Both the position numbers and the translations under genes were made by a program. Shown piece by piece: positions 42,521 through 50,955 of a DNA stretch of 64,000 bases. Source of the stretch: Myxococcales bacterium (GTDB taxonomy: Bacteria; Myxococcota_A; Polyangia; Polyangiales; JADJMO01). The notes below the pieces were generated by a model. That model made no database searches, was not told the DNA's origin, and saw only the letters and a list, made by a program, of their open reading frames with translations. The stretch is taken from contig JADJMO010000022.1 in NCBI GenBank assembly GCA_016709545.1, positions 62,001 to 126,000 on the forward strand, written 5' to 3'. Position 1 is the first letter of the stretch, and each line of letters starts with the position of its first letter.

Positions 42521-43654
42521 ATGTCCGCCACCACGCCGCGCGAGGTCGATGCGATCGGCCGTCGCGACAACCTCGGCATCGCCGCCGTGCGCGACCTCAT
42601 CCCCAAGGAGTGCTTCGCGATCGTGCCGCTCCGCTCGTGGATGGGCCTCTTCATGGCCGTCGCGCGCGTGGTCGTCGCCGAGGCCATCCTCTACGCGCTC
42701 CCGCTCGGGCGTGGCGCTGCGCTCTACTGGCAGGTCCCCGCGCTCGCGGCGGCGTGGCTGTTCGCGGGCTGGGCGTTCACCGGACTGTTCGTCATCGGGC
42801 ACGATTGCGCCCACCTCGCCTTCAGCGAGAAGCGCTGGGTCAACTCGGTGATCGGGCACCTCGTGCTCGCGCCGGAGTTCACCGGGTTCCACAACTGGCG
42901 CATCTGGCACAACCACCACCACGCGCGTACCCAGGCACGCCGCGTCGACCCGGACTGGGCCGAGATGGGCATGACCCGCGCCGAGTACGACGCCGCACCG
43001 CTCGGCCAGAAAGCCCACGTGAAGCTCGGCTTCGGCACCCCCGCCGGCGTGATGGTCGGGTTCTGGGTCGGCATGGTGCGCCGCACGTTCATGCGCAAGC
43101 TCGCGCCGCAGATCCCGCTGGCGCGGGGCGCCGAACGCGAGCTCCTCACCTCCACGCTGTTCATGCTCGCCTCGTGCACCGCGCTGAGCATCGTGCTCGT
43201 GCGCTGGGGCGGGGCGTTCGCGGTGGTGAAGTTCTACTACGTGCCGGCGTTCATCGCGGCCACGCACGGCGCGCTGCTCACGTTCCTGCACCACGCGAGC
43301 CCCGACTCGCTGAGCTTCGATCGCGAGGCGTGGACCCCGTTCCGCGGCCAGGTGGTCTCCACGTTCAACGTGCGCTTCCCGCGGTTCGTCGAGGCGATGT
43401 GGTTCGACATCAACGTCCACCTGCCGCACCACATCGCGCCGCGCATCCCCTGGTACCACCTGCGCACGGCGGCCGACGCCATCAAGGCCGCGCGCCCCGA
43501 CCTCTACATCGAGCGGCGCTTCAGCTTCGGCTACCTGCTCGCGATCTGGAACAAGCCGCTGCTCGCCCGGGTGCCCGGCGAGGACTACTACGCGGCGATC
43601 TCGTTCGCGGAGTCCGAGCAGGCACCCGCGCAGGTCGAGGCCTCGACCAGCTAG
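42521..43654 (+). CDS. Membrane fatty acid desaturase
   Basis: 377 residues. Three histidine boxes for the di-iron centre: HDCAH at about 94-98, WHNHHHAR with HNWRIW before it at about 124-135, and HLPHH at about 300-304. Four hydrophobic stretches surround them. The pattern is that of acyl-lipid delta-12-type desaturases, which insert double bonds in membrane lipids using an electron donor. Donor genes are not adjacent. ATG 42521 is chosen over GTG 42503 because the extra residues lack similarity. The stop overlaps that of the convergent SDR gene. Confidence 0.9.
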   Translation: MSATTPREVDAIGRRDNLGIAAVRDLIPKECFAIVPLRSWMGLFMAVARVVVAEAILYALPLGRGAALYWQVPALAAAWLFAGWAFTGLFVIGHDCAHLAFSEKRWVNSVIGHLVLAPEFTGFHNWRIWHNHHHARTQARRVDPDWAEMGMTRAEYDAAPLGQKAHVKLGFGTPAGVMVGFWVGMVRRTFMRKLAPQIPLARGAERELLTSTLFMLASCTALSIVLVRWGGAFAVVKFYYVPAFIAATHGALLTFLHHASPDSLSFDREAWTPFRGQVVSTFNVRFPRFVEAMWFDINVHLPHHIAPRIPWYHLRTAADAIKAARPDLYIERRFSFGYLLAIWNKPLLARVPGEDYYAAISFAESEQAPAQVEASTS

Positions 43655-44448
43655 CCCATCAGGTCGAGGAACGGCCCCGCGCCGAGCAGCGAGGTGCCGC
43701 CGTCGATCAGCAGGGTCGCGCCGGTGACGTAGTTGCCGGCGGGCGAGACCAGGAACAGCACCGCGTCGCACACCTCGTCGATCGTTCCATAACGACCCAA
43801 TGGAACGCGCTTGCGGAGCGCGTCGGGCATGTCGCCGGGGGCGAGGCGGGCCATCCCCTCGGTGCCCTCGATCGGCCCCGGCGCGACCGCGTTCACGCGC
43901 ACCCCGCTGCGCCCCCACTCGAGCGCGAGGTCGCGGGTGAGCTTCTCGATGCCCGCCTTGGCCGCGCCCGCGTGGCACTGCAGCGGCGTCGGCACGGCGG
44001 CCTGGGTGGCGGTGATGCTCACGATCGACCCGCCGGTCTTCGCGAGGTGCTCGAACGCGGCGCGCGAGACGTTGAACGTGCCGCACAGGTCGATGTCGAC
44101 GACGGTGCGGAATCCGTTGGCCGAGAGGGAGGCCGCCGGGGAGAGGAAGTTGCCGGCCGCGCTGTTGACCACGACGTCGAGCCGCCCGAACTCGGCGACG
44201 CACCCGGTGACGGCCGCGGCGACGTCGTCGTACTTGCGGACGTCGGCCGGGAACACCTTCGCGACGCCGCCCGTTTCCGTGATGTGGGCGGCGACCGCGT
44301 CGAGCTTCTCCTTGGTGCGCCCGAGGAGGGCCACCTTGCACCCCTGGGCGGCGAGCATGCGGGCGAGGCCGGCGCCGATGCCGCTGCCGCCTCCCGTGAC
44401 GAAAGCGACCTTGCCGACGAGGAGATCCTTGGCGAAGACGTTGCTCAT
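43651..44448 (-). CDS. SDR oxidoreductase, 2,4-dienoyl-CoA reductase-like
   Basis: 265 residues. Rossmann Gly motif VAFVTGGGSGIGAGLARML, acidic-loop replacement LLGRTKEKLDAV favouring NADPH, NSAAGNFL, then SITATQAAVPTPLQCHAGAA ending with KAGIEKLTRDLALEW. The usual YxxxK is replaced by a HAGAAK arrangement, characteristic of the dienoyl-CoA reductase/peroxisomal DECR branch. C-terminal VAPGPIEGTEGMARL and TGATLLIDGG. It would reduce 2,4-dienoyl-CoA during degradation of unsaturated fatty acids, which fits the convergent desaturase neighbour as part of unsaturated-lipid turnover. Confidence 0.85.
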   Translation of the reverse strand: MSNVFAKDLLVGKVAFVTGGGSGIGAGLARMLAAQGCKVALLGRTKEKLDAVAAHITETGGVAKVFPADVRKYDDVAAAVTGCVAEFGRLDVVVNSAAGNFLSPAASLSANGFRTVVDIDLCGTFNVSRAAFEHLAKTGGSIVSITATQAAVPTPLQCHAGAAKAGIEKLTRDLALEWGRSGVRVNAVAPGPIEGTEGMARLAPGDMPDALRKRVPLGRYGTIDEVCDAVLFLVSPAGNYVTGATLLIDGGTSLLGAGPFLDLMG

Positions 44449-44487
44449 GGGGGGGCGATGGTAGCCGCCTGCCGCCGAGGCGCTACC

Positions 44488-45930
44488 ATGCGCGCGCCCA
44501 TGCGCCGCACCGCGATCTCCGCGCTCTTCGTCCCTGCCCTGTTTCCCGCGCTGCTCGCGGGCTGCCCGTCGTCGGGCGCGGTCGCCAAGACCGTGGCCTC
44601 GCCGCCGCCCAAGCTCGAGACCGCCGGCAAGTGCCAGCCGGGCAAGAGCCAGCTCGAGCCGCTGGTCGTCGAGTGGGCGAGCACCGACCGCGCGAAGCTC
44701 GAGGCGCTCGCCAAGAAGCAGCTCGTCGCCGTGAAGTACCAGGGGTGCGACCTCACCGTCCTCTCGGGATGCTCGGTCAAGGGCAAGTACGGGTACACGG
44801 CGGTCACCCGCAAGCAGGATCACGTGGCCATGCGGGACGCCGACGAGCTCTACGCCAACGTGCCGCTCGGCGCGGCCAAGCTCGAGGCCAAGCTGCAGAA
44901 GGCCGGCCAGCTCACCGTCGACATGACCATCGTCGGGCGGTTCGAATCCGACCACGCGCCGCCCTTCCGCAAGGACGACCTGTCGGGCGAGTGCGAGGGG
45001 GCGACCCACGTCGTGAGCGCGATGGTGACCGGCGCGTTCACCTTCTTCACCGGCGTCGGCGCGAGCGTCGAGGGCGGGGCCTCCGCGATGGGCGTCGGCA
45101 CGGGCGCGAAGTCGTCGACCCAGAACGAGCAGCTCGCCAAGGACGGCGACGCGACCGCGTGCGCGAAGTCGACCGGCAGCGACCCGAACCCTCCCGAGGG
45201 CTGCGGCGCGCTCATCCGCATCGAGGTGGTGGCGCTCGGCGTGGCCAAGCAGACCCAGCCGGAGTGCCCCGAGCGCACGCAGTGGGACGGCTCGCAGTGC
45301 GCCGCGGTCGTGGCCACGCAGGCCGCCGAGACCGGCTCGAACGAGAAGGTGGCCACACCGACCATCGGCGGGAGCACCGCCAAGAAGGCCTCGTGCACCT
45401 ACGGCGACTCCACCGGCTGCGCGGTCGCGTGCGAGACCCAGATCGACGCGCCGAGCTGCAACGACCTCGCGCTGATGTTCGCGCGCGGCGACGGCGTGAC
45501 CGTGGACGACAAGAAGGCCACCGAGTTCTTCGGGCGCGCCTGCGATCTCGGGAGCGCGCTCGCGTGCAACAACCTCGGCATCCGCTTCGAGGGCGGCAAG
45601 GGCGGCGCGGTCGATCTCAACCGCGCGCTCGTCTCCTATCAGCGCGCGTGCGATCAGGGGAACGGCGCGGGGTGCAACAACCTCGGCCGGCTCTACGGCG
45701 GGGGCATCGGCGTCACCAAGGACGACACCAAGGCGCTGGCCGAGTTCGGGCGCGGGTGCGGGCTCGAGGACGCCGGCAGCTGCGCGAACCAGGGGTGGTT
45801 CCTCGTCCAGGGCCGCGGCACGGCGGCAGACAAGGGCAAGGGCCTCGGCCTCCTCAAGAAAGCGTGCGGCGCCAACCACGACTGGGCGTGCGGGCGCCTC
45901 AAGCTCCTGCACTTCATGCACGCCGACTGA
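44488..45930 (+). CDS. Sel1-repeat lipoprotein
   Basis: 480 residues from ATG 44488 (ATG 44500 is possible). Lipobox ALLAGC. An N-terminal beta-rich domain of about 260 residues has paired Cys (KYQGCDLTVLSGCSVKGKYG, KDDLSGECEGATHVVSAM). The C-terminal third has four Sel1-like repeats: DLALMFARGDGVTVDDKKAT, CNNLGIRFEGGKGGAVDLNR, CNNLGRLYGGGIGVTKDDTK and CANQGWFLVQGRGTAADKGK. Each repeat carries Cys at the helix ends, as in HcpA-type disulfide-stapled Sel1 repeats. It is predicted to be a periplasmic or outer-membrane scaffold. Divergent from the SDR gene. Confidence 0.85.
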   Translation: MRAPMRRTAISALFVPALFPALLAGCPSSGAVAKTVASPPPKLETAGKCQPGKSQLEPLVVEWASTDRAKLEALAKKQLVAVKYQGCDLTVLSGCSVKGKYGYTAVTRKQDHVAMRDADELYANVPLGAAKLEAKLQKAGQLTVDMTIVGRFESDHAPPFRKDDLSGECEGATHVVSAMVTGAFTFFTGVGASVEGGASAMGVGTGAKSSTQNEQLAKDGDATACAKSTGSDPNPPEGCGALIRIEVVALGVAKQTQPECPERTQWDGSQCAAVVATQAAETGSNEKVATPTIGGSTAKKASCTYGDSTGCAVACETQIDAPSCNDLALMFARGDGVTVDDKKATEFFGRACDLGSALACNNLGIRFEGGKGGAVDLNRALVSYQRACDQGNGAGCNNLGRLYGGGIGVTKDDTKALAEFGRGCGLEDAGSCANQGWFLVQGRGTAADKGKGLGLLKKACGANHDWACGRLKLLHFMHAD

Positions 45931-45935
45931 GTCGG

Positions 45936-46988
45936 TCAACCTACCGTGTCGATCACCTTGGTGCGGGTCGGGTCGTAGATGTCGATGGGGATCACGCGCA
46001 CCAGCACCCGGCCCGAAGGCAGCGGGTAGTCGCCGCGCGCGACCGGGATCGCGGCGACGGCGGTGCGGTCTCGCTCGGAGAGGCGCAGGGTCGCGATGCC
46101 CTCCTCGGAGATCACCTCCGTGTCCGCGGCGCCCTCGAGGCAGAGGAGGCCGTCGGGCCACACGTAGGTGGCCGGCTTGTGGTGCGCGAGCCGGCCCGCG
46201 ACCAGGCGGTGCAGGTCGGTCACGCAGTTGGCCGCCACCACGAACACCGCGCGTGTGCCGTCGTCCTCGAACGAGCCCTGGCTCGCGTAGACCTCCTGCA
46301 TCGACGCGCCGTCGCGGGCGCGGCCCTCGTCGCAGGTCGCGCGGAACGCCGGGTCGTCCAGGTACGACGTGCGGCCGAGGTCGGTGACGAGCGCCGGGTC
46401 CTTCGCGCGGACCGCATCGAGGAAGGCGAGCGTGTCCCAGTCCTTGATGACCTCGTACTCGTCGCCGGTGAGCCCGACGATCTGCAGGAAGATCATCTGG
46501 CCGTTCGGCGTCGTCTGCACGGGGAGCTGCGGATCCTCGACGAACGCCATCGCGGTGAGCGCGGTCTTGCGCTGCACCGCGATGGGGCCGTTGGCGGTCA
46601 TGTGGTGCCCGGGGCCGAAGGCGTTGCCGGTGCGGAACACGTAGCGCGCGAGGTTCTGCAGCAGCGAGAACACCCACGACGGCGGGCGGTGCGCCGCGGC
46701 ATCCGGGTCGATGACGCGCACGGTGAGCTCGAAGCCGTAGCCGCTCACCGCGGGCTCGTCGGTCTCCTTGCCGAAGAGCTCGGTGAACCCGTAGGTCACG
46801 AAGTGCCAGTGCTTGCGCCCGCCGTGGGTGCTCGCGAACACGCTGACGCCGTTCAGCGGATCGTCGCCGCCCGCGCTCGCGGGAGGGGTCGCGGCGAAGT
46901 GCAGCGGCTCGACGCCCGGGTAGACGACGGCGAGGGCCTGGTCGATGGCGTTCCACCCCGGCGCGCCGGGGACTTCGGGCGAGGTCAT
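45936..46988 (-). CDS. Suppressor of fused (SUFU) domain protein
   Basis: 350 residues. The N-terminal half is a clear SUFU domain: PGWNAIDQALAVVYPGVEPL, GGDDPLNGVSVFAST, KHWHFVTYGFTELFGKETDE, GYGFELTVRV, SLLQNLARYVFRTGNAF, GHHMTANGPI and MIFLQIVGLTGDEYEVI. In animals this domain inhibits Gli factors. In bacteria it is widespread with proposed roles in toxin immunity and related conflict systems, but unproven. The second half (YLDDPAFRATCDEGRARDG onward) is a less conserved alpha/beta domain. No toxin gene is adjacent. The two genes beside it are a Sel1 lipoprotein and an arylamine acetyltransferase. Confidence 0.9.
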   Translation of the reverse strand: MTSPEVPGAPGWNAIDQALAVVYPGVEPLHFAATPPASAGGDDPLNGVSVFASTHGGRKHWHFVTYGFTELFGKETDEPAVSGYGFELTVRVIDPDAAAHRPPSWVFSLLQNLARYVFRTGNAFGPGHHMTANGPIAVQRKTALTAMAFVEDPQLPVQTTPNGQMIFLQIVGLTGDEYEVIKDWDTLAFLDAVRAKDPALVTDLGRTSYLDDPAFRATCDEGRARDGASMQEVYASQGSFEDDGTRAVFVVAANCVTDLHRLVAGRLAHHKPATYVWPDGLLCLEGAADTEVISEEGIATLRLSERDRTAVAAIPVARGDYPLPSGRVLVRVIPIDIYDPTRTKVIDTVG

Positions 46989-47030
46989 CGCGGGACGCTA
47001 ACGCAATTACGCGAGCGCTGCCTTCCGGTT

Positions 47031-47816
47031 CTATCGGAGCGCGGGCAGCTCCACGTCGTCGGGCACCGTGAGGTCGAACCGCTCGCGGAGCAGCCGGGGG
47101 ACCTCGCTCCGCGCGATCTTCGTGCGCGTCGTGCCCGCGCGGTCGCGAACGATCCACTCGTCGTCGAGGAGCGCGTGGCGCGCGGTCTCGGTGGGGCGCG
47201 CGACGATGAGGTGGCGCTGGAACCGCGACGAGGGGTGCGTGGACGTGAAGTGGTTCATGGCGACGTAGTCCACCGCGGTGTGCGGCTCGTCGGTGAAGGC
47301 GTACATGTCGTGGAAGGCCTCGTCGTGCGAGGCGGCGCCGAGCACCGTGAACGCGCCCTCGCGGTGGAGCCGGAACGTGCCGAGGTCGGTGAGCTGCGCG
47401 CGCGCTTCGTCGAGGGCGAGCGGCGCGGTCGGTACGAAGCCGCCGAAGCCCACGTCGACCAGCCACGGCGCGCCCTCGATCTCGACGCGCAGGAGCATGT
47501 GCGTGCGCGGGGTCGGGCCGTCGGCGTTCCAGCGCACCCGCGCGGCGAGGGTGGTGACGGTGAACCCGAGCGCGCCGAGCACCGCGGCGAACCAGGTGTT
47601 CTGCTCGAAGCAGTACCCGCCGCGCCCGGCATGGACCAGCTTGGCCTCGAGGCTCGCCAGATCGAGCAGGATGGGCCTGCCGAGCTGCACATCGACGTTC
47701 TCGAACGGGACGCTGCGCACGTGGCGCCCCATCAGGGTGCGTACGGTCTCGAGGGTGGGCGGGAGCGGGGTGGTCTCGGCGAGGCCGATGCGCCGGAGGT
47801 AAGGGCCGAGGTCCAT
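47031..47816 (-). CDS. nat: Arylamine N-acetyltransferase
   Basis: 261 residues from ATG 47816. The catalytic triad is intact: Cys69 in RGGYCFEQN, His106 in PRTHMLLRV and Asp121 in VDVGFGG. N-terminal VPFENVDVQLGRPILLD is also typical. Usual length is 255-285. The enzyme transfers acetyl or related acyl groups from CoA to arylamines and hydrazines; homologues also occur in ansamycin amide-bond formation. No antibiotic cluster is visible here, so detoxification is the simpler reading. Divergent from the small membrane protein gene with a palindrome between them. Confidence 0.92.
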   Translation of the reverse strand: MDLGPYLRRIGLAETTPLPPTLETVRTLMGRHVRSVPFENVDVQLGRPILLDLASLEAKLVHAGRGGYCFEQNTWFAAVLGALGFTVTTLAARVRWNADGPTPRTHMLLRVEIEGAPWLVDVGFGGFVPTAPLALDEARAQLTDLGTFRLHREGAFTVLGAASHDEAFHDMYAFTDEPHTAVDYVAMNHFTSTHPSSRFQRHLIVARPTETARHALLDDEWIVRDRAGTTRTKIARSEVPRLLRERFDLTVPDDVELPALR

Positions 47817-47894
47817 GCCGACGAAACATCGGTCGAACGCGACGGATCGACAAGGCACAGTTTGCAGGGCGATCCGGCGGGCGGCTGTCTCGCT

Positions 47895-47925
47895 GAACGA
47901 TCGTTCGGATCATGACATCCGTCAT
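47895..47925. promoter_or_regulatory. Palindromic operator candidates between divergent genes
   Basis: GAACGATCGTTC (47895-47906) is a perfect 12-bp palindrome of form GAAC-N4-GTTC. ATGAC-ATCC-GTCAT (47912-47925) follows 6 bases later. They lie 79 bases upstream of the acetyltransferase start (47816, minus) and 59 bases before the small membrane protein start (47965, plus). The first site resembles both TetR-type operators and the GAAC-N4-GTTC LexA box of Gram-positive bacteria. Confidence 0.5.
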
Positions 47926-47964
47926 CGACGCAGCGCGACGTGGTGGCAATTTCTCGGCTCCGAC

Positions 47965-48063
47965 ATGATGAAGAAGCTCCTCGACAGCCCCTGGCTCCTG
48001 TTCGTGTGCACGATCGCCGCCCCGCTCGGCGCCTACGGCGTCCTCGGCTGGTTCGCGCGCTGA
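47965..48063 (+). CDS. 32-residue single-pass membrane protein
   Basis: From ATG 47965 (a second ATG follows directly) the frame reads MMKKLLDSPWLLFVCTIAAP then LGAYGVLGWFAR. This is a basic N-terminus, one hydrophobic helix and a terminal Arg, typical of tiny inner-membrane proteins. The same frame is open to 47815, but codons before 47965 look non-coding. It is 16 bases upstream of the ferritin-like gene on the same strand, so cotranscription is likely. No Shine-Dalgarno sequence is obvious (CTCGGCTCCGAC). Confidence 0.45.
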   Translation: MMKKLLDSPWLLFVCTIAAPLGAYGVLGWFAR

Positions 48064-48079
48064 CCCGGCGATGTAGGCT

Positions 48080-48964
48080 ATGGGTCTGATGGACCCGATC
48101 TCCGCCGTCATCGGTCTCGCCCTCACCGGCAACACGATCGAGAAGGAGTACCGCGCGCTCGACGAGGCGATCCGCCGGACCGAGCGGCTGGTCCCCGAGT
48201 TCGATCCCAAGACCTACGACGCCCGCGCCCTCGCGCGCGCGCTCGACTCCTGGGAGCGCCGGATGGTGTTCGAGCACCGCTCGACGACGGTGTTCGCGAA
48301 CCTCGCGGTGCAGCTGTTCGAGGCCAACGCCTCGCTCGACGCCAAGACGGTCATGTTGCGCATGGCGCAGGACGAGGTCCGCCACACCGAGACCTGCGGC
48401 CAGGTGGTGATCGGGCTCGGCGGCACGGGGGAGGTCGCGGCCGACGTGGCGGTCCCCCCGCTCGCGAGCCACCGTGGCGTCTCGCCCGAGGAGCGCGCGC
48501 TCCGCAACGTCATCTACACGACGTCGATGTCCGAGATGGTGGCCATCGCGATGCTGGTCGACGAGCTCGATCAGACCAAGGACCGCTTCCTGCGCGACGC
48601 GACGCGGCGGCTCCTCGCCGACGAGGTGCTGCACGGGCAGTTCGGCTTCCTCTACCTCGAGGCCTGGCGCCCTTGGCTCGACGCGCACCCCGACGTGAAG
48701 GGCTCGCTGGGCCGCTACCTGACGCACGCCTTCAAGGTGATCGAGGGCGTGCTCGGGGGACCGGTGCAGGCGGAGGCGCCGCTCAGCGAGGACGAGCTCG
48801 CCCTCGGGCTGCACTCCTCGGCGCGGGGCCGCGAGATCTTCTACGAGACGATGGAGCACGCGATCGTCCCGGGCCTCGAGCGGTTCGGGATCGAGGCCGG
48901 CAAGGCGTGGAAGGAGCGCCGGCTCCTCGAGGGCGGCACCGTCCCCGAGCGCCCGCGGATCTGA
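48080..48964 (+). CDS. Ferritin-like diiron protein
   Basis: 294 residues, helical. The helix ALDSWERRMVFEHRSTTVFA has E and EH residues, MLRMAQDEVRHTETCGQV has DEVRH near residue 96, then MSEMVAIAMLVDELDQTKDR and LLADEVLHGQFGFLYLEAW with DEVLH near 176. Two ExxH-type motifs on a four-helix bundle are the ligands of a non-haem di-iron site, so an oxygenase or oxidase activity is possible. A specific substrate cannot be given. Followed one base later by a small lipoprotein gene. Confidence 0.75.
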   Translation: MGLMDPISAVIGLALTGNTIEKEYRALDEAIRRTERLVPEFDPKTYDARALARALDSWERRMVFEHRSTTVFANLAVQLFEANASLDAKTVMLRMAQDEVRHTETCGQVVIGLGGTGEVAADVAVPPLASHRGVSPEERALRNVIYTTSMSEMVAIAMLVDELDQTKDRFLRDATRRLLADEVLHGQFGFLYLEAWRPWLDAHPDVKGSLGRYLTHAFKVIEGVLGGPVQAEAPLSEDELALGLHSSARGREIFYETMEHAIVPGLERFGIEAGKAWKERRLLEGGTVPERPRI

Positions 48965-48965
48965 C

Positions 48966-49316
48966 GTGCGCGCCGCGCTCGCGTTGGTGGCGGCGCTGGT
49001 CACCAGCGCGTGCGAGCTGACGTCGATCAAGTGGACGTCGGACGTGACCTTCGAGCTCGATCGGCGCGAGCTCGCGGTCGGCGAGTCGGTCGAGGTGAAG
49101 TTCACGGTGCGCGTCGAGGACGGGCGGCACTGGTGGATCGCGCTCGTGCCCGAGGGCCGGCCGTTCGACGACCCGCGCGACCGGGTGGCCATCCCGAAGG
49201 GAGCGAAGGCGATCCGCGTGGTCGCCGAGCACGAGGGGCGGTGCGAGGTCCGCGTCTACCACGACCCGCAGGGCACGCCGGCGATGGTCGCCCGCGCGAA
49301 GGTGCGCGTGCGCTGA
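48966..49316 (+). CDS. Small hypothetical lipoprotein
   Basis: 116 residues from GTG 48966, one base after the ferritin-like stop. Signal LALVAALVTSAC with Cys16 as lipid site. The mature part is one beta-sandwich: TFELDRRELAVGESVEVKFT, HWWIALVPEGRPFDDPRDRV, CEVRVYHDP. This is Ig-like in its strand order. Tight spacing implies an operon with the diiron protein, although one is cytosolic and the other exported. Function unknown. Confidence 0.7.
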   Translation: MRAALALVAALVTSACELTSIKWTSDVTFELDRRELAVGESVEVKFTVRVEDGRHWWIALVPEGRPFDDPRDRVAIPKGAKAIRVVAEHEGRCEVRVYHDPQGTPAMVARAKVRVR

Positions 49317-49360
49317 ACTCCAGCGATCGGAGAACTCGGCCCGGGGGCGCGTGATGGGCG

Positions 49361-49720
49361 TCAGGCCGGGAGGTCGGGCGGGGGGAGGGGGCCTTTGATG
49401 GGGCCCTTGTACGGCGGGTAGTGTTTGCCGGGGGCGCACACGTGGCCGACGTGGTTCGCCTCGCCTTTCCTGCACACGCGCGGCGCGGCGGCGGCGTTGG
49501 TCTCCCACGAGCAACGACACGGGCCGGTGCCCGCGGTCGGGTCGGTCGGCGGGTCTTCGTGGGTCACGGTCGCGACCGTCGACGCGGAGGCCGAGGGCGA
49601 CGCGGAGGCGCTCGTGGCCGGATCGGGGGTCGCGGTCGGCGGGGTCTGCGGGCCGCCGCACGCGGGCAACCCGCACGCGGGCAGGAACGCGAGGGCCTGG
49701 ACGAAGCGCAGGCGGTTCAC
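49361..49720 (-). CDS. Small Cys-motif lipoprotein, tandem paralogue 2
   Basis: 119 residues from GTG 49720, which overlaps the TGA of the upstream paralogue (GTGA), so translation is coupled. Signal RLRFVQALAFLPACGLPAC. An Ala/Ser/Pro/Thr linker leads to the conserved module DPTAGTGPCRCSWETN, AAPRVCRKGEANHVGHVC, APGKHYPPYKGPIKGPLPPP. The neighbour at 49717-50094 has the same module. The four-Cys pattern (CxC, C, C) could bind metal or form disulfides. Unrecognised family. Confidence 0.7.
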   Translation of the reverse strand: MNRLRFVQALAFLPACGLPACGGPQTPPTATPDPATSASASPSASASTVATVTHEDPPTDPTAGTGPCRCSWETNAAAAPRVCRKGEANHVGHVCAPGKHYPPYKGPIKGPLPPPDLPA

Positions 49721-50094
49721 GACACGCACCGCCCTTCGACGAGCTCCGGGGGATCGAGGGGGCCGACCACGGGGGGGTACTTGTACTTCTTGTGGTTGCC
49801 GGGCTGACAGACCTGGCCCCCCGCGCTCGTCTCGCCCTTCTTGCAGACCCGGGGGGCCGCGTTGGGGTTCGTGTTCCACGAGCACCGACACGGGCCGACC
49901 CCGGCGGTCGGGTCGTCGGCCGGGGTGTCCACCGTGGCGACGGTGGTGGTGGTCGCGCTCGCCGACGACGCCGACGCGCTCGACGCGGTGGGTACGGCGG
50001 GCTCGGGCTGGCCGCCGCCGCACGCCACCGCGATCGCCGCGCCGCTCCCGGGGAGCGCCAGGCCGCGCAAGAAACGGAGAATCCGCGCATCCAT
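49717..50094 (-). CDS. Small Cys-motif lipoprotein, tandem paralogue 1
   Basis: 125 residues from ATG 50094. Signal LRGLALPGSGAAIAVAC. Linker of Ala/Ser/Thr, then DPTAGVGPCRCSWNTNPNAA, PRVCKKGETSAGGQVC, QPGNHKKYKYPPVVGPLDPP. Same Cys spacing as paralogue 2. It begins 55 bases downstream of the ECF sigma factor gene on the same strand, so all three may be one operon. That arrangement suggests the lipoproteins are regulated by, or report to, the sigma factor; this is inference. Confidence 0.7.
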   Translation of the reverse strand: MDARILRFLRGLALPGSGAAIAVACGGGQPEPAVPTASSASASSASATTTTVATVDTPADDPTAGVGPCRCSWNTNPNAAPRVCKKGETSAGGQVCQPGNHKKYKYPPVVGPLDPPELVEGRCVS

Positions 50095-50149
50095 TCACCG
50101 GGAGGATACCCGATCGCGCCGCGAGCGGCAGCGCGTCGGCGAACCGGTC

Positions 50150-50680
50150 TCAGGCGGCGAGGCGCGGCGTGACCTCGGTGTCGCCCAGCAACGCGGCGAG
50201 CTGCTTGCGCGCGCGGTGGAGGCGCGACATGACCGTGCCGATGGGGACGCCGATCGCGTCGGCGGCGTCACGGTAGCTCTGCTCCTGCACGTCCACGCGG
50301 AGCAGCACCTCGCGGAAGCTCGCAGGGAGGCTGTCGAGGGCGCCCTTCACCCGCGGAGACAGGGCGCTCGTCGCGTCGGGCGTCGCGTGCTCGGGGGCGG
50401 TCCACGCGCAGGGATCGACGGTGAGCACGCGGATGGCATCGCGCTCGCGGCGGCGGCGGCGGTAGCCGGTGACGAACACCGAGAAGACGATGGTCTGGGC
50501 CCACGAGCGCAGGCTGGTGCCCGGCACGAACTGCTCGCGGAAGCGGAGCGCGCGCTCGATCGAGTCCTGCACCAGATCGTCGGCGGCGGCCTCGTCACGC
50601 GTCAGGCGGAGCGCTCGGGCACGGAGGTCCGGGCGGAGCGAGAGCAGCTGGTGCGCGAACAGGTCCTTGGCGATCGACAT
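50150..50680 (-). CDS. ECF-type RNA polymerase sigma factor
   Basis: 176 residues from ATG 50680 with GGAG 9 bases upstream. Region 2: LRARALRLTRDEAAADDLVQ and DSIERALRFREQFVPGTSLR with SWAQTIVFSVF. Region 4: LDSLPASFREVLLRVDVQEQ and SYRDAADAIGVPIGTVMSRL then HRARKQL. The length and the short linker are ECF-typical. No anti-sigma gene with a zinc-binding or single-TM domain is adjacent. The genes downstream on the same strand are the two Cys-motif lipoproteins. Confidence 0.92.
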   Translation of the reverse strand: MSIAKDLFAHQLLSLRPDLRARALRLTRDEAAADDLVQDSIERALRFREQFVPGTSLRSWAQTIVFSVFVTGYRRRRRERDAIRVLTVDPCAWTAPEHATPDATSALSPRVKGALDSLPASFREVLLRVDVQEQSYRDAADAIGVPIGTVMSRLHRARKQLAALLGDTEVTPRLAA

Positions 50681-50955
50681 GACGGGCTCCTTGGGACGCA
50701 CGTCCCCCTGCGCGACGCGGACGACGGTCCGGCCGCATGCGAAATGCGGTGCTCTCTCCGCGAGGTCCGCGGTGGCGATGGACTCCTGAGCAAGGCCCGC
50801 GCCACGAGGACGAACACGCGATTTGGGCCGAGAAACCCGGGGTGTGTCCGCGGAGGTGCTGCCAGTCTGACACGGACCTGCGGCTCCTACGCCAACGAGG
50901 CCGCCGGTCGGGTCTCCGCTTGCCCAGGACGGTTTCGTGCCGTAGAGCCAAGGGG

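Noticed and set aside
43651..48210. Minus-strand open frame of 1519 codons
   Set aside because: Only its C-terminal 265 residues (the SDR protein) look real; the rest is antisense or out-of-frame to the Sel1, SUFU and acetyltransferase genes.
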